From DASTOB01 sp035720425 (lineage in GTDB: Bacteria; Chloroflexota; Limnocylindria; Limnocylindrales; CSP1-4), in contig DASTOB010000116.1 in NCBI GenBank assembly GCA_035720425.1, positions 1 to 26,101 on the forward strand: 26,101 nucleotides of DNA, read 5' to 3'. The position numbers and the translations under genes were made by a program. Positions 1 to 7,248 of the stretch are shown here, one piece after another (the first letter of the stretch is position 1; each line of letters begins with the position of its first letter). The notes under the pieces are model-generated. The model worked only from the letters and a program-made list of their open reading frames with translations. It did no database searches and was not told the DNA's origin.

Positions 1-6
1 GGGCCC

Positions 7-897
7 TCACAGGACGCTCACGTCGCGCGCCTGCCGCCCGCGGTTCAGGAACCAGAGATAGGCCGTGATCGTGATGAGCATGACCGCGATGAGCCCGACC
101 GCCTTGGCCGCCCCGGCCGGCCAGTGGCGCGCCTCGAGGAAGTCGAGGACGAGCGCGTTGCCGATGAGGAACGTCTGCCCGTAGCCGAGGATGGCCGGGA
201 TGACGTACTCGCCCATCATCGGGATGAACACGAGGATGCTCCCGGTGATGAGTCCGGGCAGGGCGATCGGCAGGGTGATCTGGCGGAACGTCGCCCAGCG
301 GCCGGCGCCGAGGTCCTTCGATGCCTCGACCAGCGTGCGATCCATCCGCTCAAGGGTCACGTAGATCGGGAAAACCATGAGCGGCAGGTAGCCGTACGTG
401 ACGCCGATGAGCACGGCGAGATCCGTGCCGAGAATCCGGAACCGCTCGTCGCCGAGCAGGTCCTGGAAGAACGAGGCGACCGCCCGGGGGCCCAGGATGA
501 TGAGCCACGAGTAGGTCCGGATGAGGAAGCTCGTCCAGAACGGGATGACGAGCAGGAGCACGAGCAGGCCCTTGCGCCGGCCGGCGCGCGTCGCGAGGAA
601 GTAGGCGAGCGGCAGCGCGACGAGCATCGTGAGGATCGTGCCGAGCGTGGCCAGGCGGAGGCTGTCGAGGAACGGGTCCGGGCGTTCGAGGACCCGGGCG
701 AAGTTGTCCAGCGAGAATGCCGGGATGTACCCACCGTTGCGGGCCTTGTCACCGAAGCTCATGAGCACGACGATGGCCAGCGGAGCAACGAGCAGGAACA
801 GGTACCAGATGCTGGCCGGCAGGATGAGCAGGCCGGTCAGGAGGGCCGAGCGATCTCCGCCCTCCCGACGGCGCGGTGTCGCGGCGATCGCGGTCAT
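7..897 (-). CDS. potB: Polyamine-type ABC transporter permease (PotB-like)
   Basis: Inner-membrane permease of a spermidine/putrescine-type ABC importer (binding-protein-dependent permease superfamily), 296 residues. The N-terminus is charged and is followed by about six hydrophobic segments, the first being LLTGLLILPASIWYLFLLVA. The cytoplasmic EAA loop that docks on the ATPase is visible as EASKDLGAGRWATFRQITLP. I chose the ATG at 897 because an upstream in-frame ATG at 969 would overlap the 3' end of the binding-protein gene, and the added residues look like antisense of it. From 897 the gap to that gene is 34 bp. It is third in a minus-strand operon after the ATPase and binding protein. 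The partner PotC-type permease is expected just left of the window. PotB is the best match, but the exact substrate (putrescine, spermidine or a related cation) cannot be told from sequence. Confidence 0.9.
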   Translation of the reverse strand: MTAIAATPRRREGGDRSALLTGLLILPASIWYLFLLVAPLAIVVLMSFGDKARNGGYIPAFSLDNFARVLERPDPFLDSLRLATLGTILTMLVALPLAYFLATRAGRRKGLLVLLLVIPFWTSFLIRTYSWLIILGPRAVASFFQDLLGDERFRILGTDLAVLIGVTYGYLPLMVFPIYVTLERMDRTLVEASKDLGAGRWATFRQITLPIALPGLITGSILVFIPMMGEYVIPAILGYGQTFLIGNALVLDFLEARHWPAGAAKAVGLIAVMLITITAYLWFLNRGRQARDVSVL

Positions 898-931
898 CGC
901 CGCCGGTCCCCGGTCGCCTCGAGCGGTTCGA

Positions 932-2116
932 TCAGCCGATGGCCGACTTGAAGTCCGCCCACAGGTCAAGTCGACCCTCGTCGTCGGTGACGAGGTAATC
1001 GGCTCCCTCGAGGTTGCCCATCACGTCGTCCGGCGGGAAGATCGCCGGGTCGTCGAGCAGCTCCTGCGAGACGAGCGGCTTGGCCTCGACGTTCGGCGTG
1101 GCATAGCCGTTGTACTCCGTCTCGAGTGCCTGAATGTCCGGCCGATGGATGAAGTCCAGCCAGGCGTACGAGGCATTCGGATGCGGAGCGTCGGCGAGCA
1201 GGACCCAGGTGTCGAGCCAGAACAGCGTGCCCTCGCTCGGGACGACGTACTTCGTGTCCTCGGTCTCGGGATTGGCACGCAGCTCGAGCAACGGACCGGT
1301 CCAGCCCAGGCAGAGCACGGCCTCCTCGCTCGCCAGCTTGTCCTGGTACGTGTCGGAGTCGAGGGCGAGGATGTGCGGGGCGAGGTCCATGAGCAGGGCC
1401 CGCGCTTCGTCGAGCTTCGCCGGGTCGGTCTCGTTGAGCGAATAGCCGAGCATCTTGAGCGGCATGACGAGGACGTCGCCGAGGGAGTCGACCATGACGA
1501 CTCGCTGGCTGTACTTGCCGGTCGCCAGATCGTAGAAGTCGCGCCACGACGTGACCGGCTCGGTCACGACCTTGGAGCGGTAGAGGATCCCGGTCGTCCC
1601 GAAGTCCTTCGGGATGTGGTACTCGTTGTTCGGGTCCCACGACTGGCTGAGCAGGTTCGGGTCGATGTGCGCGTAGTTCGGGATCCGGCTCTTGTCGAGC
1701 TTCTGGATGAAGCCCTCCTCGACCATGCCCGGGATGAACTCGGCCGTGGGGCAGGCGACGTCGTAGCCGCTCGCACCGCCGGCCAGCTTGGCCAGCAGCT
1801 CCTCGTTGTTGGCAAACGTGTCATAGACGTAGTTCGAGATCCCGAACTCCGCCTTGAACGTCTCGATGTTGTCCGGGTTTACGTAATCGGACCAGTTGTA
1901 CAGGAAGAACTCCGACTCGATCTCCGGGGCGGCCGTCGGGCCGACGCTCGGGGCGTCTGAGCCGGGTGCCGAGGTCGGGGCGGTCGATGCGCCGCCGGTG
2001 CACGCCGCCAGTGCCGCGCCGCCGCCGACGAGGCCGGCCGCCGCGAGGAAGCTGCGCCGGTTGACCCGCGTTCGGGCCGCCTGTCGCAGATACCAGTCCA
2101 GGTCCCTGTTCGCCAC
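932..2116 (-). CDS. potD: Polyamine-type substrate-binding lipoprotein (PotD-like)
   Basis: Extracytoplasmic solute-binding protein of the PotD/PotF family, 394 residues. The N-terminus carries a twin-arginine motif (NRRSFL, residues 19-24), a hydrophobic stretch and a lipobox LAAC with Cys39, so it is probably Tat-exported and lipid-anchored. A Thr/Ser/Ala/Pro-rich linker to about residue 65 leads into the binding domain, which opens with FLYNWSDYVNPDNIETF, the typical start of PotD proteins. The start is GTG at 2116, with a strong GGAGGAGGAG Shine-Dalgarno 7-8 nt upstream; that site decides the start. It lies between the ATPase (47 bp upstream) and the permease. A 7-bp-arm hairpin sits between the ATPase stop and this ribosome-binding site. 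Ligand specificity within the family is not certain. Confidence 0.92.
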   Translation of the reverse strand: MANRDLDWYLRQAARTRVNRRSFLAAAGLVGGGAALAACTGGASTAPTSAPGSDAPSVGPTAAPEIESEFFLYNWSDYVNPDNIETFKAEFGISNYVYDTFANNEELLAKLAGGASGYDVACPTAEFIPGMVEEGFIQKLDKSRIPNYAHIDPNLLSQSWDPNNEYHIPKDFGTTGILYRSKVVTEPVTSWRDFYDLATGKYSQRVVMVDSLGDVLVMPLKMLGYSLNETDPAKLDEARALLMDLAPHILALDSDTYQDKLASEEAVLCLGWTGPLLELRANPETEDTKYVVPSEGTLFWLDTWVLLADAPHPNASYAWLDFIHRPDIQALETEYNGYATPNVEAKPLVSQELLDDPAIFPPDDVMGNLEGADYLVTDDEGRLDLWADFKSAIG

Positions 2117-2132
2117 GTCGCGCTCCTCCTCC

Positions 2133-2152
2133 GCTCCGGTGTGCGCCGGAGC
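2133..2152 (-). promoter_or_regulatory. Intercistronic hairpin between potA and potD
   Basis: Perfect inverted repeat GCTCCGG / CCGGAGC with a 6-nt loop, in the 47-bp gap between the ATPase stop and the GGAGGAGGAG ribosome-binding site of the binding-protein gene. There is no T-run after it, so it is not an obvious terminator. Such hairpins often protect or punctuate mRNA so that the binding protein is made in excess over the ATPase; that role here is inference. Confidence 0.4.
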
Positions 2153-2163
2153 ACGCTCGAACC

Positions 2164-3333
2164 TCAGCCGATGAGGATGAGGTTCGCCTCCTCGTGCCAG
2201 CGCACGGAGACCGGGTCACCCGGTCCCAGGCCCTGGCCGGTCGATGCCCCCTTGGCGTTCTGGCGGCGGACGACCAGCTCGCCCGCCAGGTCGGTTGCCA
2301 CGCGATACTCGGTCTGGTCTCCGAGGTACGTCCCCTGGGTGATCCGCCCTCCGACGGCCGTCCAGCCGGCGTCGGGAGGCGGGGTGTCGGCCGGCTCGAC
2401 GGTCAGTCGTTCCGGTCGGACGGCGATCGTGACGTCGTCGCCGACCGACGGTCGGGCGTTCGCGTCGGTGATCCGTCCGGCGATCCGGAGGCCTCGTTCG
2501 GTCGCCACGACGGCCCGTCGGCTCGCCCCGTCGACCTCGGCCAGGCGGCCGGCGATCGGGTTGGACACGCCGATGAAGTTGGCCACGAAGCGGTTGACCG
2601 GCTGCTCGTACAGCTCCGTCGGCAGGCCCTGCTGCTGGATCCGGCCCTCGTGCATGACGACGATCACGTCGGACATCGTCAGGGCCTCCTCCTGGTCGTG
2701 GGTCACGTAGACGAACGTGATCCCGACCTCGCGCTGGAGGGCCTTGAGCTCGAGCTGCATCTCCTTGCGGAGCTTGAGGTCGAGCGCGCCGAGCGGCTCG
2801 TCGAGCAGGAGCACGGTCGGCCGATTCACGAGGGCGCGGGCGAGCGCGACGCGCTGTTGCTGGCCGCCCGACAGTTCCCACGTCCGGCGCTGCCCGTACC
2901 CGCCGAGCCGGACGAGCTCGAGCGCCTCGGCGACCCGTCGGTCCTCCTCGTCCTTGCGGACCCCGCGCTGGCGGAGGCCGTAGCCCACGTTCTGGGCGAC
3001 GTTCATGTGCGGGAACAGCGCGTAGTGCTGGAAGACCGTGTTGACGTTCCGGCGATACGGCGGGATGCCGGCGACGGGCTGGCCGTCGAGCATGATCTCG
3101 CCGGCGGTCGGCTGTTCGAAGCCGGCGATCATCCGGAGCGTCGTCGTCTTCCCGCAGCCGGATGGACCGAGGAAGCTGTAGAACGAGCCGCGCTCGATCC
3201 GGAGGGTCATCCGATCGACCGCCGTCACCGGCCCGAACCGCTTCGTGACGTCGAGGATCTCGACGTCGGGCGTGTGGTCGGCCGCCGACCCCCCGGGCGC
3301 CGGGCGCAGCTGGGGTGTCGCGGAGATCGTCAA
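2164..3333 (-). CDS. potA: Polyamine-type ABC transporter ATPase (PotA-like)
   Basis: ATP-hydrolysing subunit of the importer, about 389 residues from the TTG at 3333. In that numbering I see Walker A GPSGCGKTT (56-64), a Q-loop VFQHYALFPHMNV (about 100-112), the ABC signature LSGGQQQR (154-161), Walker B LLLDEP with D-loop GALD (about 174-183) and the switch histidine in THDQEE. A C-terminal TOBE-type beta domain follows from about 260. The frame is open upstream to an ATG at 3426, but that codon lies between a good -35 (TTGACG) and -10 (TACCAT) and has no Shine-Dalgarno. I therefore prefer TTG 3333, which is preceded by GAGGG. The conserved domain starts at about residue 23 from there (DVEILDVTKRFG). 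It is first gene of the operon with the PotD- and PotB-like genes. Confidence 0.92.
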   Translation of the reverse strand: MTISATPQLRPAPGGSAADHTPDVEILDVTKRFGPVTAVDRMTLRIERGSFYSFLGPSGCGKTTTLRMIAGFEQPTAGEIMLDGQPVAGIPPYRRNVNTVFQHYALFPHMNVAQNVGYGLRQRGVRKDEEDRRVAEALELVRLGGYGQRRTWELSGGQQQRVALARALVNRPTVLLLDEPLGALDLKLRKEMQLELKALQREVGITFVYVTHDQEEALTMSDVIVVMHEGRIQQQGLPTELYEQPVNRFVANFIGVSNPIAGRLAEVDGASRRAVVATERGLRIAGRITDANARPSVGDDVTIAVRPERLTVEPADTPPPDAGWTAVGGRITQGTYLGDQTEYRVATDLAGELVVRRQNAKGASTGQGLGPGDPVSVRWHEEANLILIG

Positions 3334-3386
3334 ACCGGCAGGACCCTCGTGCTGTGTGCGACGGGTGGGAAGCGCAGCCAGGCCGA

Positions 3387-3403
3387 CTGTAGCAGGGCTA
3401 CAG
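3387..3403. promoter_or_regulatory. Perfect palindrome, candidate operator
   Basis: CTGTAGC AGG GCTACAG: perfect 7-bp arms with a 3-bp spacer, immediately downstream of the predicted transcription start of the pot operon. Position and symmetry fit a repressor binding site. The divergent XRE-cupin regulator is the obvious candidate, but that pairing is inference. Confidence 0.5.
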
Positions 3404-3412
3404 GTGGCGCGA

Positions 3413-3442
3413 ATGGTACGTGCCATGGCTTCGGGGCGTCAA
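3413..3442 (-). promoter_or_regulatory. Promoter of the pot operon
   Basis: On the minus strand TTGACG (3442-3437) and TACCAT (3418-3413) are separated by 18 nt, a good sigma70-like pair. Transcription would start near 3406, just ahead of the palindrome at 3387-3403, leaving a leader of roughly 70 nt before TTG 3333. A second -10-like box, TACAGT (3391-3386), overlaps that palindrome. Confidence 0.55.
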
Positions 3443-3503
3443 CGCACCCGGCGTGCGAATCTCGCACCGTGGGCGCGTGTCCGGTGCTCGTTTCGATCCG
3501 TCC

Positions 3504-3529
3504 TGAAGGTATGCTTCACCCTTCTGAAG
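3504..3529. promoter_or_regulatory. Three phased TGAAG/CTTCA half-sites, candidate autoregulatory operator
   Basis: TGAAG (3504-3508), CTTCA (3514-3518) and TGAAG (3525-3529) alternate in orientation, 10 and 11 bp apart, about one helical turn. They overlap a -10-like TATGCT (3510-3515) ahead of the regulator gene. The last part reads CTTC T GAAG, itself a palindrome. This is a plausible operator for self-repression. No good -35 accompanies the TATGCT box. Confidence 0.4.
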
Positions 3530-3566
3530 TCGGAAGCGGGCAGCGAGCGGAGGCGGGATCGGGCCG

Positions 3567-4124
3567 ATGGCGGCGGCGGACCTTCAACTGGGGTCGCGAA
3601 TTCGGGCCCTGCGCCAGTCGCGCCGGTTGACGTTGCGTGAGCTGGCGGCGCGGGCCGGGGTTACCGAGAGCTTCCTGTCGCAGGTCGAGCGCGAGGTCAC
3701 CGCGCCGTCGATCGCATCGGTCCAGCGGATCGCGCGCGCGCTCGACCTGTCGATCGCCCAGCTGTTCGCCGAGGAGCCGACGTCCGGTCGCGTCGTCCGT
3801 CGCGAGGCGCGCCGGCGGATCGCCTACCCGGGCCTCAAGGCGGTCGACGAGTTCCTGACCTCGAACATGGCCGGTCGGCTGCAGGTCATCCTCTCGACGA
3901 TCGAGCCGGGCGGCGGAACGGGCGAGGAGCCGTACACGCACGACTCCGACGAGGAGGTCGTCGTCGTTCTCGAGGGCGTGCTCGACCTGTGGGTCGGCGA
4001 CGAGCACCACGTCCTGCGCGAGGGCGACGCGATCACCTTCGCCTCGCGCCTGCCGCACTGGAACATGAACCTCGGCGACGAGGCGGCGGTCGTCCTGTTC
4101 TGCCTGACGCCGCCGTCGTTCTGA
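3567..4124 (+). CDS. XRE-family regulator with C-terminal cupin domain (PuuR-like)
   Basis: Cytoplasmic transcription regulator, 185 residues. A lambda-type helix-turn-helix spans about residues 8-63 (RIRALRQSRRLTLRELAARA, then GVTESFLSQVEREVTAPSIA). A cupin-2 barrel spans about 105-180 with the usual GD-containing strand (LREGDAITFASRLPHWNMN). HTH-XRE plus cupin is the architecture of PuuR and related regulators, where the cupin binds a small ligand. The ATG at 3567 has GGAGG 13 nt upstream, a little far. It is transcribed away from the polyamine-type ABC operon, and the shared region contains two candidate operators. I infer that it senses the transported substrate or a product and represses the transporter and itself. 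Related HTH-cupin proteins control other pathways, so the ligand is unproven. Confidence 0.88.
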   Translation: MAAADLQLGSRIRALRQSRRLTLRELAARAGVTESFLSQVEREVTAPSIASVQRIARALDLSIAQLFAEEPTSGRVVRREARRRIAYPGLKAVDEFLTSNMAGRLQVILSTIEPGGGTGEEPYTHDSDEEVVVVLEGVLDLWVGDEHHVLREGDAITFASRLPHWNMNLGDEAAVVLFCLTPPSF

Positions 4125-4132
4125 GCGCGTCC

Positions 4133-4280
4133 TCCGTTCCGCGTCCCGTTCACCCGTCCCACGGCTGATCGCGACGCACCGGAACCCGAACCCGTCCCGT
4201 TCACCCGTCCCACGGCTGATCGCGACGCATCGGACCCCGAACCCGTCCCGTTCACCCGCCCCACGGCTGACCGCGACGCG
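4133..4280. repeat. 51-bp tandem repeat block A
   Basis: Two full 51-bp copies (4149-4199, 4200-4250) and a partial third (4251-about 4280), preceded by a fragment. Each begins TTCACCCG, a 5-nt spacer, then CGGCTGA, so each carries an imperfect inverted repeat, and ends GAACCCGTCCCG. The two full copies differ at only a few bases. The minus-strand frame is open through them (17-residue unit), but no start signal supports translation. The same repeat recurs at 15197-15479. It fills most of the 264-bp gap before the guanylyltransferase gene. Confidence 0.85.
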
Positions 4281-4373
4281 ACCGCGGCATCCAGGGACCG
4301 ATCAACCCGCGACCAAGCGGTTGACACGGACGGGGCGCGTCCGCTGTCGAGCCCATCCGAGCCTGCCACTCCC

Positions 4374-4379
4374 TAGAAT
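4374..4379 (+). promoter_or_regulatory. -10 box of a likely leaderless promoter for manC
   Basis: TAGAAT ends 9 nt before the ATG at 4389, so transcription would begin at or within a few bases of the start codon. There is no Shine-Dalgarno before this ATG, which fits leaderless translation. A TTGACA at 4321-4326 is too far upstream to be its -35. Confidence 0.5.
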
Positions 4380-4388
4380 GGCGGCCAC

Positions 4389-5447
4389 ATGTACGCGGTG
4401 ATCATGGCCGGCGGCGGCGGCACGCGACTCCACCCGCTCAGCCGCCCGGAGCGCCCCAAGCCCTTCCTGCCGCTGCTCGGCGACGAGTCGCTCCTTCAGC
4501 GCACCGCCTCGCGCCTGCCGACGACGGACGTGACCGTCGTCACGGACCGCCGGTATGAGCGGTTCGTCAAGGCCCAGCTCCCCGGCGCGGCCATCCTGCT
4601 CGAGCCGATGGGCCGCAACACGGCCGCCGCGATCGCCCTCGCGACCCTCGCCGTCGACCGCGCGGAGGACGACGTCATGATCGTCGTCCCGGCCGACGCG
4701 CACATCGATCCAGCTCGCGACGGCGTCTACCGGGACGTCCTCGCCGCGGCGGCGAGCCACCTCGCGACCGGCGCGCTCGGCGTCGACGATCCACTCGTCA
4801 CCCTCGGCGTCCGCGCGGAGCGACCGGCGACCGGCTACGGCTACCTCATCCCGGACCTGGACAGTCGCCAGATGATCGGCGGCCTCGACGCGTTTCGCCT
4901 CCGGCGGTTCGAGGAAAAGCCATCGATCGAACGGGCGGAGGAGCTGGTCGACGAGCCCGGCGTCGCCTGGAACGCTGGCATCTTCCTGTGGCGCCGGCGC
5001 GCGATCCGCGCCGCGCTCGGCCGTCACACGGGCCTCCTTCAGACGCTCGGCCCGATGCTCGGCAGCGCAACCACGCTTGACACCGCCTATGAGGCGATCC
5101 AGCGCGCGCTGTCGATCGATCACGCCGTTATGGAGGGCGCCGCCCGAAACGGCCAGGTCCTGATGGCCTCGATGGACGTCGGTTGGTCCGACCTGGGGTC
5201 GTGGACGGCCCTCCTCGCCGCGCTCGGCGTGGACGCGACGGGCTCGGTCGTCCAGCCCGGCGAGACGGTCGAGGTGGCGACGAACGACCTCGTCGTCCGC
5301 CGCTCGGCCGGGAAGGTCGGCGCGATTCCGCCCGCCGAGCCCGGTAGCATGACAGCGGCGCAGCCGATCGCCGTCCTGCGCGGCGCCCGCCCGCACGCCG
5401 CGGCCCTCGACGCGCTGCTGGCCCGCTGTTCGGATCCGGAGGGATGA
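4389..5447 (+). CDS. manC: Mannose-1-phosphate guanylyltransferase
   Basis: Cytoplasmic nucleotidyltransferase, 352 residues, expected to convert mannose-1-phosphate and GTP to GDP-mannose. The N-terminus VIMAGGGGTRLHPLSRPERP followed by KPFLPL (about residues 4-29) is the nucleotide-binding signature of the family. EPMGRNTAAAIALA and VVPADAHI match the guanylyltransferase subgroup, as does the later FEEKPS, then VAWNAGIFLWR. The length suits the single-domain form without the C-terminal isomerase. Its stop is 1 nt before the GTG of the phosphohexomutase gene, so the two are co-transcribed and probably act in one sugar-nucleotide pathway. A related hexose-1-phosphate nucleotidyltransferase activity is possible but less likely given these motifs. 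Confidence 0.88.
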   Translation: MYAVIMAGGGGTRLHPLSRPERPKPFLPLLGDESLLQRTASRLPTTDVTVVTDRRYERFVKAQLPGAAILLEPMGRNTAAAIALATLAVDRAEDDVMIVVPADAHIDPARDGVYRDVLAAAASHLATGALGVDDPLVTLGVRAERPATGYGYLIPDLDSRQMIGGLDAFRLRRFEEKPSIERAEELVDEPGVAWNAGIFLWRRRAIRAALGRHTGLLQTLGPMLGSATTLDTAYEAIQRALSIDHAVMEGAARNGQVLMASMDVGWSDLGSWTALLAALGVDATGSVVQPGETVEVATNDLVVRRSAGKVGAIPPAEPGSMTAAQPIAVLRGARPHAAALDALLARCSDPEG

Positions 5448-5448
5448 G

Positions 5449-6930
5449 GTGACGACCCAGGCGGCGACGCCGGCACCCACGACGATCGTCTTCGGCACCG
5501 ACGGCTGGCGCGCCCGGGTGGCCGACGAGTACACGTTCGAGAACGTCCGGCGCTGTGCCGACGGCGTCGCCCAGTACGTCGTCGATCGCGGCGAGCAGGC
5601 GAAGGGCGTCGTCGTCGCCTACGACCGCCGGTTCGCCTCGGAGCACTTCGCGACCGCCGCGGCGGAGGTCCTCCTGGGCCGCGACATCCCGGTCGTCTTC
5701 GGCGTCCGCGCCGTCCCGACCCAGATGAGCTCGTACGAGGTCGTCCAGCGCGGCGCCGCGGCGGGCATCGTCATCACCGCCAGCCACAATCCGTGGACCG
5801 ACAACGGATTCAAGGTCAAGGCGCCGACCGGTGCCGCGGCGGGCCCGGAGATCCTCGCCGCGCTCGAGCAGCAGATCGCGCGCAACGGCGGGACGGTGCT
5901 CCCGCGCCGGCCGTTCGCCGACGCCGAGGCGGCCGGACTCGTCGAGCGATTCGACCCGTACGACGGCTACGAGCGGTTCGTCCGCCGCACGGTCGACCTC
6001 GACGCGCTCCGGGCCGCGGACGTCCACGTGCTCGTCGAGCCGCTGTGGGGCTCCGGCGCTGGCTGGATCTCGCGGCTCCTCGCCGGCGGCCGGATCCGGG
6101 TGACGGAGATCCACCAGGAGCGCAACCCGTACTTCGGCGGGGTCAACCCGGAGCCGATCCGGCCGAACGTCGACGAGGCGCTCGGGATGTTCGCCGGGGG
6201 TGGGTTCGACCTTGGCCTGCTGCTCGACGGGGATGCCGACCGGGCCGGGGCGGCCGACGAGCGCGGGACGTTCATCCACCAGCTCCAGGTGACCGGACTG
6301 CTCATGTACTACCTCGCCGAGCACCGCGGCTGGCGGGATCCGGTCGTCGTGTCGGTCAACAACACCTCGATGGCGGAACGGCTCGGCAAGCGGTACGGCA
6401 TCGCCGTCCACGAGACCGCCGTCGGCTTCAAGTTCATCGGGCCCCGGATGATCGAGACCGGGGCGATGATGGGAGCAGAGGAGTCCGGCGGCTTCGGCTT
6501 CGGGATGCACCTGCCGGAGCGCGACGGGATCTACGCGGACCTGCTCCTGCTCGACCTGTTCCTGCGCGAAAAGGCGGCCGGGCGCTGGCCGGTGTCGCGG
6601 GCGCTCGAGCACTTCCACGCCATCGCCGGCCCGTCGTTCTACCGGCGGATCGACGTGCACGTCGAGCGGGCCGAGTACCCGGCGGTCAAGCGGCGGCTGC
6701 TCGTCGACCTGCGCGAGAAGGCGCCAACCGAACTCGCCGGCGAGCCGGTCGCCCGGACGGTCGCGCTCGACACGAACGACGGTTTCAAGTTCTTTACGGC
6801 CGACGGGTCGTGGCTCCTCGTTCGCGCCTCCGGGACGGAGCCGCTCGTGCGGGTCTACACGGAGGCCACATCGGCCGACGCCCGGGAGGCGATGCTCGTC
6901 GCCGGGGAGCGCCTCGTTCGCGGCACCTGA
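5449..6930 (+). CDS. Phosphoglucomutase/phosphomannomutase family protein
   Basis: Alpha-D-phosphohexomutase, 493 residues, interconverting hexose 6- and 1-phosphates. The four family signatures are present in order: FGTDGWR at the N-terminus, the catalytic phosphoserine loop TASHNP (about residue 110), the metal-binding loop DGDADR (about 261-266), the sugar-specificity loop GAEESGGFGFG (about 343-353), and the phosphate-binding RASGTEPLVR near the C-terminus. The start is GTG at 5449, with GGAGG ending 6 nt upstream and overlapping the end of manC, so translation is probably coupled. Supplying mannose-1-phosphate to the neighbouring guanylyltransferase is the simplest role. Preference for glucose versus mannose cannot be read from these loops with certainty, so I give no symbol. 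Confidence 0.9.
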   Translation: MTTQAATPAPTTIVFGTDGWRARVADEYTFENVRRCADGVAQYVVDRGEQAKGVVVAYDRRFASEHFATAAAEVLLGRDIPVVFGVRAVPTQMSSYEVVQRGAAAGIVITASHNPWTDNGFKVKAPTGAAAGPEILAALEQQIARNGGTVLPRRPFADAEAAGLVERFDPYDGYERFVRRTVDLDALRAADVHVLVEPLWGSGAGWISRLLAGGRIRVTEIHQERNPYFGGVNPEPIRPNVDEALGMFAGGGFDLGLLLDGDADRAGAADERGTFIHQLQVTGLLMYYLAEHRGWRDPVVVSVNNTSMAERLGKRYGIAVHETAVGFKFIGPRMIETGAMMGAEESGGFGFGMHLPERDGIYADLLLLDLFLREKAAGRWPVSRALEHFHAIAGPSFYRRIDVHVERAEYPAVKRRLLVDLREKAPTELAGEPVARTVALDTNDGFKFFTADGSWLLVRASGTEPLVRVYTEATSADAREAMLVAGERLVRGT

Positions 6931-7027
6931 TCGAGCGCCGGCGTCTCCACCCGCTTCGTCGTTCGGCTGCGTGGTGCGCGCCGCCCGACGTCGGTCGTGC
7001 AGGCATTCCGCAGGGGGATCCACGGCC

Positions 7028-7100
7028 GAACCGGGGACCCGCGACCCGGACGCGGCGGCGGCAGGCGTCCCGCGGCCCGAACCGGGGACCCGCGTCCCGG
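7028..7100. repeat. Direct repeat with 51-bp period
   Basis: The 16-base sequence GAACCGGGGACCCGCG followed by a variable base and CCCGG occurs at 7028 and again at 7079, exactly 51 bp apart. The intervening sequence differs from the 51-bp units at 4149 and 15197, but the period is the same. Confidence 0.6.
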
Positions 7101-7142
7101 GCGGGGCAGACCGGGCCCCGGCACGACCGCCGTGCGTCGTTT

Positions 7143-7248
7143 GCTCACCGGGTGAGCGATCGTCAACGGGATTCGCCCCGGATTCGTCGCATGCGTCACC
7201 CGGTGAGCGCCAGGCGCGGGTTCATCGTCAACTTCTCGCGGGGTGATC
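7143..7248. repeat. Repeated TCACC/GGTGA palindromes
   Basis: GCTCACC G GGTGAGC (7143-7157) is a perfect 7-bp inverted repeat. A second, TCACC C GGTGA (7196-7206), lies exactly 51 bp further on, and a degenerate one (GGTGATCG) lies near 7242. Single GGTGA half-sites recur at 7387 and 7519. Confidence 0.55.

Noticed and set aside
124..1960. Long plus-strand open frames opposite the pot genes
   Set aside because: Their Arg/Glu/Asp-rich composition is typical of antisense frames in GC-rich DNA. The minus-strand proteins have complete family motifs.
4133..4280. CRISPR array or integron attachment sites
   Set aside because: Units are contiguous tandem copies without unique spacers, and no cas or integrase gene is nearby.
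4321..4326. TTGACA as the -35 of manC
   Set aside because: It is 47 nt from the TAGAAT box, far beyond a usable spacer, and no -10 is found at 16-19 nt.
3824..4369. Minus-strand open frame over block A and the end of the XRE-cupin gene
   Set aside because: Half of it is antisense of a well supported gene and the rest is the tandem repeat; there is no start signal.
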